A DNA stretch of 64,000 nt from Haliclystus octoradiatus (GCA_916610825.1 OU744452.1:64501-128500), one strand, 5' to 3'; shown: positions 13,421 through 26,100, counted from the first letter of the stretch. Notes: generated by a model from the letters alone, not told the origin. Translations and numbers: made by a program.

Positions 13421-13644
13421 ATACATTCATTAGCGTTAGCATTTATCATGAAATCTATCAATCTGAAGACTCTTATCTGTCTACATTTTGTTGCTTTATT
13501 TAAAAAAATCTATCTTATTTGTCACCAAAACGAGGCTTATTGATGCTACTTCTGAGGAACAGGCTTGGATATCCGTATTGACGGTAGCCGTACATATTTT
13601 GTTCGGAGTTAGTCTGAACTTGAACGGAATTTGGTCGAAATTTG

Positions 13645-15165
13645 TGTAACATTAGTGAAGGCACTCCGTTCGTATATACGTTCTCTTGGTTTCTCTGTTG
13701 ATGATGATGATTTGTTGAGGTATGAAATTTGTTGTGGATGGATCATATATGCTGTGTGATCTAGAGATTAAGGGGGCGTGCAGCATTAGTGAAGGCACTC
13801 CGTTCGTATACACGTTCTCTTGGTTTCTCTGTTGATGATGATGATTTGTTGAGGTATGAATTTTGTTGTGGATGGATCATAAATGATGTGTGATCTAGAG
13901 ATCAAGGGGGCGTGTAACATTAGTGAAGGCACTCCGTTCGTATACACGTTCTCTTGGTTTCTCTGTTGATGATGATGAATTGATGAGATATGAATTTGGT
14001 TGTCGATGGATCATAAATGATGTATGATCTAGAGATCAAGGGGGCGTGTAACATTAGTGAAGGCACTCCGTTCGTATACACGTTCTCTTGGTTTCTCTGT
14101 TGATGATGATGAATTGATGAGATATGAATTTGGTTGTCGATGGATCATAAATGATGTATGATCTAGAGATCAAGGGGGCGTGTAACATTAGTGAAGGCAC
14201 TCCGTTCGTATACACGTTCTCTTGGTTTCTCTGTTGATGATGATGATTTGTTGAGGTATGAATTTGGTTGTTGATGGATCATATATGCTGTGTGATCTAG
14301 AGATCAATGGGGCGTGTAACATTAGTGAAGGCACTCCGTTTGTATATACGTCCTATTGGTCTCTCTGTTGGTGATGATGAGAGTGAAAGGCTCGGCTGAA
14401 GGTATTGGTATGGTATGATCGGGTTTGTGTGATATATGATATGTGATTTGTTATTGTGATCTAGAGTTATATATGATATGTGATTTATTACTGTGATCTA
14501 AAGATCAAGGAGGCGTGTATGTGTTAAATGACGTGTATGAACTGTAAAGGTGTATCTATGACTGCTGAATTATTTGTTTGGGGCTATTGTGACGTAATGC
14601 ATTATAAGGAATAGCTGACTTCATGTAATAAGAGTTGTTGTGGTATGTATGTTAAATTTAAATAATACTGGAATGGTTAACTGTGACGATGTGATGTAAT
14701 TATGTTTGTATTTTATGCTGAACTGGATTATATGACGTTTTTGTATTAAATTACTATAGTTTCATTAGTTTATTCATATGGTTTATTAGAGCTGTTGTTG
14801 ACAGAAAGTCATTTCGAATAGAGTAGCACGTTGACGTCATATATGTCAACAGCGGAACACAAATGATGATGGATTGAAATTGTTCCCGTGTTAATAGTTT
14901 AATGTTTAAATATGGTTTAGATTGGATATGTTTATTCCGTATCGTGTAAAATTGTTCCTGTCTTAATGACTTTGTTTTGTATTATTATGATTTGGACTTT
15001 AGCATTGACGTAAGTAGAATATAGTATAAATATAGAGTAATTTGTAAGTTTTAGAGAGAGTTTGGAGTTGCGTCGTGGTGGTGTTTGCTGATAATAAAGT
15101 TACAACTAACGTAAAAGTGTGTTCTGTTTCTGTCTCCTCCCGCATCTGCCGATAACCAACTTACA
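13645..15165 (+). mobile_element. Probable solo LTR
   Basis: The segment starts TGTAAC and ends CTTACA (TG...CA with a 5-bp inverted terminus TGTAA/TTACA). It is flanked by ATTTG on the left and ATTTA on the right (4 of 5 match). It has an array of 134-bp repeats in the 5' part, a TATA-like box TATAAATA at about 15025, and an AATAAAG poly(A) signal near 15096. No internal retroelement domain accompanies it, so it would be a solo LTR. The parent family is unknown. Confidence 0.5.
13648..14390 (+). repeat. 134-bp tandem repeat array
   Basis: Five full units and a partial sixth. The landmark ATTAGTGAAGGCACTCCG begins at 13651, 13785, 13919, 14053, 14187 and 14321, exactly 134 bases apart. Each unit also carries TTCTCTTGGTTTCTCTGTTG, a short GATGATGATG run and GTGATCTAGAGAT. 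The last unit is diverged. The array lies inside the probable LTR. Confidence 0.95.
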
Positions 15166-15745
15166 ATTTAATCCAAAATTTATAATTTTGGTCAAAATTT
15201 AGTCAGAAAGGCGTTGAAATTTGGTCGGAAATTAGTCGATTCAGGGTCGGAAATTTTGGTCCGAACGACGTATAGTAGTGTCCACAGAACTTCGTCTTTC
15301 CGACCGAATATTTCTGACGTCGTTACGACTCCGAAACAACGTCATGTGTTTAGCGGGTATAGATGAATCTTGCCGTATATTCCACACATCAAAGCTATAA
15401 AAATCAATTCTGCAACTTGCCTTGGTGGGCCTTAGTGGGCCTGGTAGATTGGCCTACCTGAAGATCAAAAATATTGTTAAATCAAGAATCAAAAATATTT
15501 TTAATCAAAGTTCTTGTTAAGCAAAATTGACTGATGGTCTCTACGCGCCCAGAGTCTCGTGCGTGTTTGCCGCTTGTATATTGTTTCTGTACCTGAACTC
15601 CTTTAAGATTAAAAGTTAACTTCAAACGGGTGGATTTAGCACCTTTTGTAAAATGTTAGCAGATTCAAATTATTTGATTCCTTTTCATCGATATCAAATG
15701 TCATTAGTAGCCATTATAATAATTTTACAATTTCGCTCATCTTAA

Positions 15746-15945
15746 AGGAGCAAAAATGACCGGCATGCACTACGCACTTAGGATCACGTGCATGCTCATT
15801 GTTTATAACACAATGTTCATTGTTTACATGAATTTTATTACAAATTAGGCCTGCGTATAACAATAGTTTTAAAGCGAGACGGTTGAATTACGCTAAGCAT
15901 AAATTCAACTTGTGCTCGCCACGGTCGCTGGTGAAATATTCCCCT
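15746..15945 (+). mobile_element. TTAA-type MITE, copy 2
   Basis: A 200-bp element flanked by TTAA at 15742-15745 and 15946-15949. Ends are AGGAGCAAAAATGACCGGC... and ...TTCCCCT. It belongs to the same family as 10730-10928 (inverted) and 36688-36886 (same orientation). Confidence 0.8.
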
Positions 15946-16548
15946 TTAATGCATTTCAAAGTGATCAAATTAAAACCTTGTGGAGAGTTTCAAAACACAA
16001 ATAAAGCTTGTCAAAACTGCGCAAATAGCTTTAAAACAGCACAGACATGTTTAAAACGATGAACAAAGATGTTTCAAATGCAAGGTCTATTAATCTGCAG
16101 ATATATGTGGAAGCGAGGCAGAACTGCATAATTATGATGTTATCTATATAATCTGAAATATTTTACATGATATAATGAGGTGTTTGTAATCTCGTGTCTA
16201 ACAAAATCCTTTTAATTGACTTTAATAGTTAATTGTTTGTGGCTACTAATTAATGCCATACTAACTGACTAATGTGTTGATATATTTTGTTTCTATCTAA
16301 TAACTTCGAATGACAGATAATATTATTATAATATTTTTAACATTGTTATAGCATAAATTTGGTGATTATATATGGACAGTTCGGATGATGAGATTTGGTA
16401 TTTTCTCTCGTCTGCAAATGAGCTGATTGGAAATTGACTATGGAAGGACTGCATTGCTTTGGAATATCAACACAGAAAACTGACACGTAATAATTATATT
16501 TTGATATTCATTTCGGATGTATTGAGCAATAATGAAGCAGTACTTGCA

Positions 16549-17376
16549 AGGCCGTCCCTAATATGGGGGTTTTGAGGGCGTGACAACTCCTAACGACTTG
16601 GTCAGTCGGCAAATCTTCCTTGAAATGTCTCCAGTCGGCAGAAGAGAGAAGAACTAGCAATGGAAAGTATTGTGATGTTCGCTTGCTAAGAATTGTAGTA
16701 TTTTCATCATTACTATTATTATCACAAATTATGCTATGTCATGATGATGTAATTTTAACCTATATTTAATATCATGTTGTAATATTCGTTGACCTTCTGT
16801 GATTCTAGAATATGCTGAATCACGATGATGTAAACATAAATCCTTAACTTTTGTATATGTAGATCTTTCTGTAATATTAGTCAGCATTTTGTAAACCTGT
16901 ATATATATGTAAGATTTGATTTTATTAAAGACTTTTCAGTTACAGCAGATTCAATGTTTCGTCTCTGACTGTATTCCTTGCGATACCACAAGAATAGAAA
17001 TAAGAGAGCCATTTTAATTCTTGTCTATTTATTCATGTCTTTCTACACAAATCATGAATACCGTAGAGACAATTATCTTCAACTGTTTGTGTTTGATCAG
17101 GACAAACGAGAGAAATGTTGGGCCCGATGAGATCTCTTAAAAACATGGCCCGGAAATTTCTTCTCTCTACACTCGGCAAGTATTCCAATGATGACTCTAG
17201 GTAAATGTACAATTTGAACACTGCATGGCAAACCTTGCTATGGAGGATTCAACTCCGGATACCACACCTTGAACCTGCACCTGCTTTTAATTCACGGTAC
17301 ATGTCCGGAGCAGACTCCGGTGAGGTCGGCGAATTTAGTGCTCGACACTCGAAAGAAAATTTCTCAGGACGGCCCT
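16549..17376. mobile_element. 828-bp element with 10-bp target duplication
   Basis: It is bounded by AGTACTTGCA at 16539-16548 and 17377-17386. Short imperfect inverted ends are AGGCCGTCC and GGACGGCCCT. A 9-11 bp duplication is typical of Mutator-like elements. It contains the minus-strand frame 17033-17260. No transposase domain is recognised, so it is either non-autonomous or unclassified. Confidence 0.55.
17033..17260 (-). CDS. Unrecognised open frame inside the 828-bp element
   Basis: An open stretch of about 70 codons ending in TGA. Its composition looks protein-like (for example LEYLPSVERRNFRAMFLRDL, then a Cys-containing tail NCLYGIHDLC). I do not recognise the family. It could be a captured exon or the remnant of an element-encoded protein. 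No start codon or splice acceptor was settled. Confidence 0.25.
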
Positions 17377-17702
17377 AGTACTTGCATTTAACAAATATCT
17401 TGAAGGAAAGTGTTATCAGCACAAGCGGAATTTCTGCTATCTTTTACTCCCTCGACAGATCCTTCATCCAATGCGCTCGATACAGCCATCACATAATCCA
17501 TTAATACCGACACTACTTTCTTCAATAAGCTATGCTCTTTATTCATGGTAGTAACAGACTGTTTTATCATGTAGTGAATTTCTTTGGACTGCTGGCCTCA
17601 CTCAAAGAAAACTGGCCTCACTACTAGATTTCCATTTCCGAAATATATACATCTGCTCTGAATAATTTCAACTTATTGGCAGCGAAGTATTTAGTTAAAA
17701 AG

Positions 17703-18110
17703 TTCAAATTTCTTAGGAAAATCTACATTTTTTTTTACAATCATTTCCGATCTAAGTGGAAGCAGGGCTATCCTGTATGTATTATAGACAAGTACTTGAA
17801 GGATGATAATTACTGTAAGATTTTCTGATTGATTTTCTACAGTCAGATCATTCAAATTTCTTAGAATAATCTACATTTTCTTTACAATGATTTCCGATCT
17901 AAGTGAAAGCAGGGCTGTTCTGTATGTATTATATATAAGTACTTGAAGGATGATAATTACTGGAAGATTTTCTGACTGATTTTCTACAGTCAGATCATTC
18001 AAATTTCTTAGAACAATCTACATTTTCTTTACAATGATTTCTGATCTAAGTGAAAGCAGGGCTGTCCTGTATGAATTATATTTAAGTACTTGAAGGATGA
18101 TAATTATATA
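17703..18110. repeat. ~147-bp tandem repeat, 2.8 copies
   Basis: Units begin TTCAAATTTCTTAG at 17703, 17851 and 17998 (periods 148 and 147). They share GATTTCCGATCTAAGTG, AGCAGGGCT and AAGTACTTGAAGGATGATAA. The third unit is incomplete. Confidence 0.9.
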
Positions 18111-18370
18111 TGAAATGACATTGGAATCCAAATAAGATCAGTAAACAATATCCGATTGAGAACTCATCAAATCTCTTGATACAACAACGATCGACCTATG
18201 CAGCATATATAATTAACGCAACACAAGACAGCCGAGCCACTCATGTTTTGAATTGCAGATAATTAAGACACCCATACAATATGGTACGGTAGTTGTGATA
18301 TATCTTAGTATATCATCATTAATTTGTCATGAATTTAATCATATGAAATGTATCATTTCTATTACATCAG

Positions 18371-18995
18371 GCGTGGAAGATCATTTGCGTAATAATTTAT
18401 CTCATCTTTGTGCTACAAGTGAAAAGTGAAAATGTCTCCCAAAGAGATGCTGCGGAGACGTATCTGAGTTTAAATTTAGTACACAAAACAGCGAAGAGTT
18501 GCTGGGAGGATTTCACGGTAATTATATTTACTTATATTTAAGAGGATTTCTACCATCGAAGTTGACTTGGTTGAGTTACAGAGTTGAATGTGTGATAATA
18601 TGTGTGATATATCTTATTTAATTTATAGAGTGCCCAGAAGTTGATACTTGCTCGTCCGTTTCAAAGGCAGTTGAACCTTGGTCTGGTTTCAAATGCAACT
18701 CAATGCAACTCTAAAAATGTAGGAATAAATATTAAAGTCAGCCTCAAACGATGGGAGAGTTGGTGTGGTATAATTTTTTTGAACTCATATTCTTTATTTT
18801 TAGGTTGAGGATATCTTGAAAGACTGTCACGAGGCATTGCATATTTTCGAGGCTCCGTTACAAGCGATGCAACTGTTATCAATCCATCCATCTCCGCTAA
18901 TTTCAACAAACTATTTTTCAACTAAAATGCAAACATGCATTAAATTGAGCAAAAAAGTTCTTGTGGAAACCAGCTACAAAATAGAAAAGCTACTC
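18371..18995 (+). CDS. Probable secreted helical protein, cytokine-like (3 exons, partial)
   Basis: Three exons with canonical splice sites, all phase 0 and multiples of three: 18371-18517 (49 codons), 18629-18718 (30), 18804-18995 (64). Exon A starts with a signal-peptide-like segment AWKIICVIIYLIFVLQ, then an amphipathic stretch with SCWEDF. Exon B is a linker with TQC. Exon C predicts two helices (about VEDILKDCHEALHIF to LLS, and KMQTCIKLSKKVLVETSYKI). Two N-glycosylation sequons (NVS, NAT) and four Cys outside the leader suggest secretion. Known of the family: IL-6/G-CSF-type cytokine genes have phase-0 introns with leader plus helix A, the A-B loop, helices B-C and then helix D on successive exons, the same layout. 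The first coding exon was not located. The final exon would lie in or beyond the gap. The cytokine identity is inference; the exon structure is seen. Confidence 0.5.
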
Positions 18996-19062
18996 GTAAG
19001 TAAAGCCTAATCATTTGCCTTCAACTCTTCCTATGACGGCATTTTAATTGTATGGATTATGA

Positions 19063-19262
19063 NNNNNNNNNNNNNNNNNNNNNNNNNNNNNNNNNNNNNN
19101 NNNNNNNNNNNNNNNNNNNNNNNNNNNNNNNNNNNNNNNNNNNNNNNNNNNNNNNNNNNNNNNNNNNNNNNNNNNNNNNNNNNNNNNNNNNNNNNNNNNN
19201 NNNNNNNNNNNNNNNNNNNNNNNNNNNNNNNNNNNNNNNNNNNNNNNNNNNNNNNNNNNNNN
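19063..19262. other. Assembly gap (200 N)
   Basis: Exactly 200 N, a conventional placeholder, so the true length is unknown. It truncates the caspase exon on the minus strand and follows the last visible exon of the plus-strand cytokine-like gene. Confidence 1.
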
Positions 19263-20091
19263 AATTCCGTTTCTTTGTTAAATTCAACATTGTTTATAAT
19301 AACACATAGGCCACGTGGATCACTTGTCATCGGGTAAACTAGAAAAAAAAAGATGTGTAACGTAATCGCTAACATACAATTTTGAGAGCCACCACCAATG
19401 CATACCAACTATAATCCTTGCTTACTTTATCTGAATCAGGATTTAATGTTGTCTTAATGATTAAAATTTATGATTCAATGTATTTGTATAAGATGTCGTT
19501 TACTTATTACTTTCAATGAAAAAGTTAATAGCAACAATTATGAAATTTTATTATTATTTTCAACAACGTTTCGGCTAGATTCAACTTCTGCCATTTTCAA
19601 GTTGAAAAAGAACCAAAAATTTTCAATCAATCAAAAAGGGATCGTTTAGTGTATGAGATGCTATACATAAAAGAAATCAAACCCTTTCTGAATACACAGC
19701 AAGACTCGAGTAGGTCCCTAATGTTTAAGTTATTTATAATATTTAGTCTATTGTTATCTTTTAGTATATATATTTGTAAAAATTTGTTACTTTTTAACTT
19801 ATAATATAATTAATGAGAACATCATTGGAGTGTCTTGTGAGTCATGAATAATTGTTACTGTAACTAGAATAAAGATTTCATTGCAATTTTTTAAAAGTTA
19901 AGAATTCATGGCTATTGGTCTAGTCTCTCTTGTTGCATCGTAGCTCACGAAATGTTATGTTTTAACTAACGGACGATTGAACAGCAATATATAATACACA
20001 ATTATATGCAAAAGCTGTAAGTTATCTCATAGTTTAAACGTATGAATCAGTGCTATAAAGAAGACAATTAATCAATAAAAAATAAAAGTCA

Positions 20092-20135
<44 letters not shown>

Positions 20136-23100
20136 TTATTCAGAATCTCTAAGTTATACAAACTTTTTTTCAAAGGACTGATCGGACTGTCTAGTTAGAG
20201 TTATAACTCACAGTAACCATCAAGCAAAATATATTCAATGAGAAAGGAAACACAATATTAATTAGTATAGGAAAATAGAATTATAATGTCATTTAGGTTC
20301 AGCAATTATGTATATGTGGTACAAAATAACAACACAACTAAGTTTGCACAACGTTTCGACTGATTAACTTCAGCCATTCTCAAGTGAATGTTTTTTTTAT
20401 TAATAATTAAGAATAAAAATTGTTTGCCCCTTGAGGGTAAAGTTACATCAGTAAGATTATTTACAATATGATATCGATATCAGTGACAACAGTAACTATG
20501 GTAACTAGCCTAGATATATTTCTAATCCTTAGAGGAAATGCTGTATCATGAAATGCATGCAGTTATTTGAAAACTTTGGCACTTTTTTATGATTTTAAAA
20601 TGTTTTTCAAATTCATCAGTAGATATGCCGTGCTCTTGACGGATGTGTGTACCAAGGTTACCTTTGTTGTGTGTTACCTATGTATATGTGCTATGATTTG
20701 AAGCTTGACAAGCGAAATACATTGATGGACAACAAATAATCCAACATTGGCCGCTGCCTCACAGATCACATCATATGCAAAACAAAAATGTACATAAACA
20801 ATATTATAATTGAAAAAACTTTATATCTATTTTACCAGACAGAAATAATATTATCTTTAATTGTTCATATCCTAGAAAAAATGTCCTAGTTGTTACACCA
20901 ACTTTAATACCATCAGTCAAAATTGCGTAGAATTTTAAAGTTTAATACAAAGTAGAAAATGTTTTTTTAAATGTCTTCAATGCAACAGAATGAGATACAT
21001 GTATGTATGTTGAATTTCAAGATCTGTATGACCAAACATCAGTTATTCCTAATTTGAACAAAACCTAATATACACAGGTCTATAGATTTCAAGATTATTA
21101 TTGACTCACATTTTTCAACAGGTATTTTTTCTTCATCTTCATGACTTCTGTCTTTAATTGATTCAATTTGATCTAAGCATAAGAGAGTGATTCAGATTAA
21201 CACAATCTTAGTATGATATAATATTTTATAAAATATTGCGTCATGATCCTGCACTTTGATTGATTGCTTTGATTGTTTTCAAACACTGTTTATGATTACT
21301 GTCTAGCTGCACTAGTCTCCTTGGTTTCTTTTCCCAGGCCTTTCTAAATTTTCACCTACTGGGAATATGGCCTAATAAGACAACTATGGGAGATACTCCC
21401 TCATAAGAATTCTGGTCATTTTGGTCTTCTGTATTTCATGAATTTTCTTTGCAAGTGGATGGTTCAAATAGTATTTGCTTTGAGGGATGTTATTGGAAGG
21501 GATTATGGATTATTTTATGGATTTTCTGAACTGGTTTAAGTTTCATATAGTATTTGCAATAAGAGATGTTTGATTGAAATTTTGATGGAAGTTCTGCTGA
21601 TGTCTCATGTATCTGCTAAAATGCTGCTGTATGGCTCAAAATTATTTCAATTGAGAGGTGTCAGACAGGAATTTGGTATCTTAGCTCATACAAGTGTCAT
21701 TGAACTAATAACGTAAATTTTTTGCAGACACAATGACTTTCTGTATCTAATCTAATATCCTATACAGATATGTATGAATCCTTAAAATATCATACCTTTA
21801 GAAGTTGATAGTAGAATGTCTAACTCCTTTCCACTTTGGCTCTGTTCAAACAGATCTGAAAAACAGCAATAAATGACTACTGTAATCATTACACCTTGTA
21901 AAGCATTAATATATATTCAGTGAAACTCGGTTAATATCCTCTCTTTTAATGTCCCACCTAGTTGCTTAATATCCCCACATGAAACTGATCTCTAGTTTTA
22001 ATTCTCCATATCAACTATCATATTCCTACCTCGCTTAATGTCCTGCTTTTTGTCGTATTACGTAATTGTTATTCCTGTATATATAACCTCTTTATATTAA
22101 CCTCGTTTTGATGTAGACTATAAAAGTAGATGTTCTTTATTAATAAGATTCGATTATGTTGGATCTCGCGTTGTACTCATTGACTCATGAATATCTTTAA
22201 TCATTGTCATACGACAAATTGGCGCTGCGAGTTATAAAGTACAAAGAATCTTCGCTGACATCGCGATGGACCGAAAAAGAATTTTAGTCGTAGATGATGT
22301 CGAGAAAGCAAACGCTTGGTTTGCTTCGTTTAATGCTAAATGCCGTCGCGATCATCTTGAAGATGGTGATCTTTCCAAAGACGGGTATTTAGAGCAAACT
22401 GATATGTTCATAGAAATGTGTGGAGAGACATCATATGTCACATTGTCAAGATTGGTTACACCAAAGAAGCTTGAACAAATGCCATTTGCTGACATTTATG
22501 CTATCGCTTGTAAATACATAGAGCCAAAAGAGCGTTTTTTGATTGCTGAACGCACTACATTTTTAGCAATACGACAATTGCCAGATGAGTCAGTAGAAGA
22601 TGTCTACACTAGAATCAATTATCAAAGTGAAAGATGCGACTTTTCACGGTTCAAAGAAACATTGGACCCATCAGAAGAGTTAAAGAAATTGGTTTTTATA
22701 AACTGCTTCAACGATGTCAAAATCACCAGAGAGTTGCTGGATTATATACGACTAATGCCAATGGCTACTTTTGAGGATTTAAGAGAACGTGTCCGCCTCT
22801 ACGATATGACGCAGACATTTCTACAACGAACGACATTACCTAATGAAGGAAAAGTGGTCGTTAATTATGTTAAAAGCTCAACCAACAAAGCTTCAAACAG
22901 TCATAAATGCAAATTCTGTGATGGGACACACCCTCCGCGTGCTTGTCCGGCTTTCAACAATAGATGTGGTTATTGCAACAAACGTGGGCACCTTGAACAG
23001 TGCTGTTATAAAAAGAAGAAAGACACCGCGAAGGTAAATCATGTAGCAGTGGACCATGACAGTGACGCCAATGACGATGTCAACGATGTAGCCATTATTT

Positions 23101-26100
23101 TATGCTGTGATGATGTCAATAATACAAGTCTATCTACTGAAGATATTAGTATTAACAATGTGAAAGTGAGAATGTTAAAAGACACTGGCGCCTCATGTTC
23201 TGTTCTGTTAAAGTTTGGGAACAGTTGGATTGTCCTCCGCTCACTCCAAGCAATCGTAAGCTCAAATGTTATGATGACCACGAGTTATCAGTAATCGGTA
23301 GCTGTAAATTAAATGTAGTTCAACATAGCGTAAATACTTCTATCATATTTTATGTAGAAGAGTCTAATAAAAATTATGGCCTGTTGGGTGGTGATCATGT
23401 TAGTGACCAGATGGTTAATTCCGCAGATGATGATGATGTGAAGCCACTCCCTTACATAACTGGTGTTTTAGCTTTTATGAAATTAAAGCAGGGTGCTGAG
23501 CCAATGTTTTGCCGTGCTAGACCTGTTCCACTCCCACTCCAAACCGCTGTAGACCTAGAGCTAACTCGGCTAGAGAGGATGGGGGTTATTGAGCCGATTG
23601 AATCGGGCGGGGCAGAAAATGCATCTCCTGTTGTTTGGATAAAAAAAAATCTGGTGGATTACGAATGTGCGCAGACTTTAGTGTCCATGTAAACAGCAAA
23701 ATCTTGTTCGATGATTACCCTCTATCGAATTCTGAAACAATTTTGCAAAAATGGATGGTGCACCTTTCTTCGCGAACATTGATTTGCAATCCGCCTATTG
23801 GCAAGTAAAACTCGACGATAACGCGCGAAAATTATCTATTATCAACACTAGTAAAGGCCTTTATAGCGTAACCCGCTTACAAATGGGCATGCGCAACAGT
23901 TCGGCTATTTTTCAACATGTAATTGAAGATGTCCTGCAAGGTTTAAAGGGCACAATTGCTTATCAGGATGATGTCCTTATTTATGCCACTACTGAAGAAT
24001 CTTTAAACAAACGTTTGAACGCTGTAATGGAACGGTTTAAATCATGGCGGCTTTCTATTAATATGGAAAAATCCACGCAGCGTGTTTCTGAAGTTTTGTT
24101 TTTGGGCTATCGCATATCAGCTTCTGGTATTCAACCAGATGATCGCCTTGTCAATAAAATTAACAGCATGCGTCCTCCTCAAAATAAAAAAGAAATTGAG
24201 TCATTTGTTGGTTTGGTGAATTTTTTTGGGCGTTTCATACCAAACTTTGCAGACAAAATAAAACCGCTAAATTTATTACGCAAAAAAGAAACCGCTTTTG
24301 AATGGAATAATGATTGTGCTCGTTGGTTTGAAAATCTCAAATCTGAACTTTCAAGTAAACCACTTGTTCAACCATATTCGTTGCTAAAAGAAGCGACATT
24401 GACCACTGACGCATCAGACCATTGTATTGCTGGTGTCCTCACACAGGATGGCCAACCTGTTATTTTTATTTCAAAATCCCTTACTCCAGCTGAAAAAAAA
24501 ATACTCTGCAACTGAAAGGGAAGGTCTCGGTATTGTTTGGTGTGTAGAAAGGCTGCGTCAACTGCTCTTAGGTCGTCATTTCACACTTATCACGGATCAT
24601 AAGGCTTTGATCCAATTATTTGGTGCTGATCAACCAATCCAAAAAACTGCTTCGGCACGAATCAGTTGGTGGCCATAAAATTAATGGCGTTTGATTTTAA
24701 TATTCTACACAGGCCCGGAACTGAAATCTGTCATGCTGATGCATTATCTCGCCTTTCAGTGTCTTCCACCCTTTCCCGCGAAGACATTGTTGCTGCTGTC
24801 GAAGTCACACGTAGCTGTGACGAGGCTTTTCTTCAGCCAGTTATTGCTTTTTCCGATTTAAAAAATGCTACTCATCTTGATGTCATCGCACAATCTCTAA
24901 AAGGGCGTATTATTTCGGGCAATTGGGCCAATCCCAGTGAAGCTGAGCGTCCGTTTGCGCGTTTGAACCAAAATTTAACTATACATAACGACGTTATCTA
25001 TTTCGGTTCTATTGCTTTTATTCCTGCATTGCTCCGCCGTTCAATTCTCGAAAAAGCACATTCTACCCACCAAGGTATAAATGCAACCCAGCGCTTTCTC
25101 TCAAAGAGTGCTTGGTGGCCAGGCATGGCTCGTGACATAGACCGCTATGTATCTTCTTGTGAACAGTGCTGTACTTTGCGCCCTAAGACTGCTAAATCAG
25201 TACATGAATGGCCAAAAGCTGACCCTTGGGAAAGATTACATATGGATTTCGGCCATGTCCCAGATATCGGAAATGTTTTAATGATTGTTGATGCTGGTAG
25301 CGGCTGGATTGAAGCTTTCCGATGTCCAGACCGATCCACTCCAAATATTATTCGAATATTTTCATCACTTTTTGCCCGTTTCGGTGTCGCAAAACACTTA
25401 GTTTCCGATAATGCGCAAGAATTCGTCAATGACGCTATTTTTTCTTGGCTAGCCAAATCTGGTTGCTACAAATCTGAATCACCCGCCTATTTCCCTCGCG
25501 CTAACGGCCTTGCAAAGCGGTCGGTCCAAACAGTGAAGCGTGCCATGAAAGCTTGGCATCGCAATATGCGCGTTTCTTTCGATATGTTTCTAAACAAGAT
25601 TTTGCTGGTACACAGAACTACTTCGAATGCTCGCTGAGAATCACCTGCACAAATTTTTTATGGGGAGAAATCTCAGAGTCCCTTTTGTTTCCGATCATGT
25701 ACCCGGAGACATTGTAATGTATAAGCCAACAAATTCCACACCCTCTCGGAAAGCTGCATTTGTTGTTGCAAAAGGATCAAACACAGCGTGGTTAAAATTG
25801 GGGGAGAGAACAGTATTAGCTTCGAACAATCAAATTGGCAATGCCCTTGTAGACTGCAATTTAGAACAAACAAGTAGGACTAGCCCCACACCCGATACAA
25901 CATCATCATCAGCAGTTCAACCAGCTGATTCAAACATATCTTCACCACATATGTCAATACGGCGTTCATCAAGAATTGTTCGTCAACCAAATCGTTTTGG
26001 TTATAGTTAATAAATAAAATAGATTAATTAATTAATTAATTTGGTAAAAAGACAACATCAGTAATAACAATATTTGCTTTAATTTAGATAAAGGGAAGTT

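Larger units (their letters stand above)
11450..13425 (-). mobile_element. Penelope-like element, rearranged, with inverted ends
   Basis: The central part (minus strand) encodes Penelope-type reverse transcriptase and a GIY-YIG end. The right-hand part (12895-13425, plus strand) carries the RT N-terminal segment joined to a second copy of the GIY-YIG C-terminus and 3' UTR. As a result 11450-11890 and 13020-13425 are inverted copies of one another, ending in the same TTTGTGAAAGTCGAAACGTT motif. Inverted terminal copies (pseudo-LTRs) are known for Penelope elements. The inverted RT N-terminus also fits twin priming or a later inversion. The element is broken and probably dead. Confidence 0.85.

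Noticed and set aside
16372..16437. Tiny plus frame MDSSDDEIWYFLSSANEL, like the start of a Harbinger-type transposase
   Set aside because: Stops after about 21 codons with no supporting downstream sequence or element ends.
19052..19337. Open frames across the run of N
   Set aside because: Artefacts of translating N. Only the flanking caspase-like residues at 19263-19338 are real sequence.
21910..22045. CAGTGAAACTCGGTTAATATCC considered as a pogo-like MITE split by Gypsy-1
   Set aside because: A matching inverted right end could not be found after 26271, where only GGGGATATTAAG remains, so the element could not be bounded.
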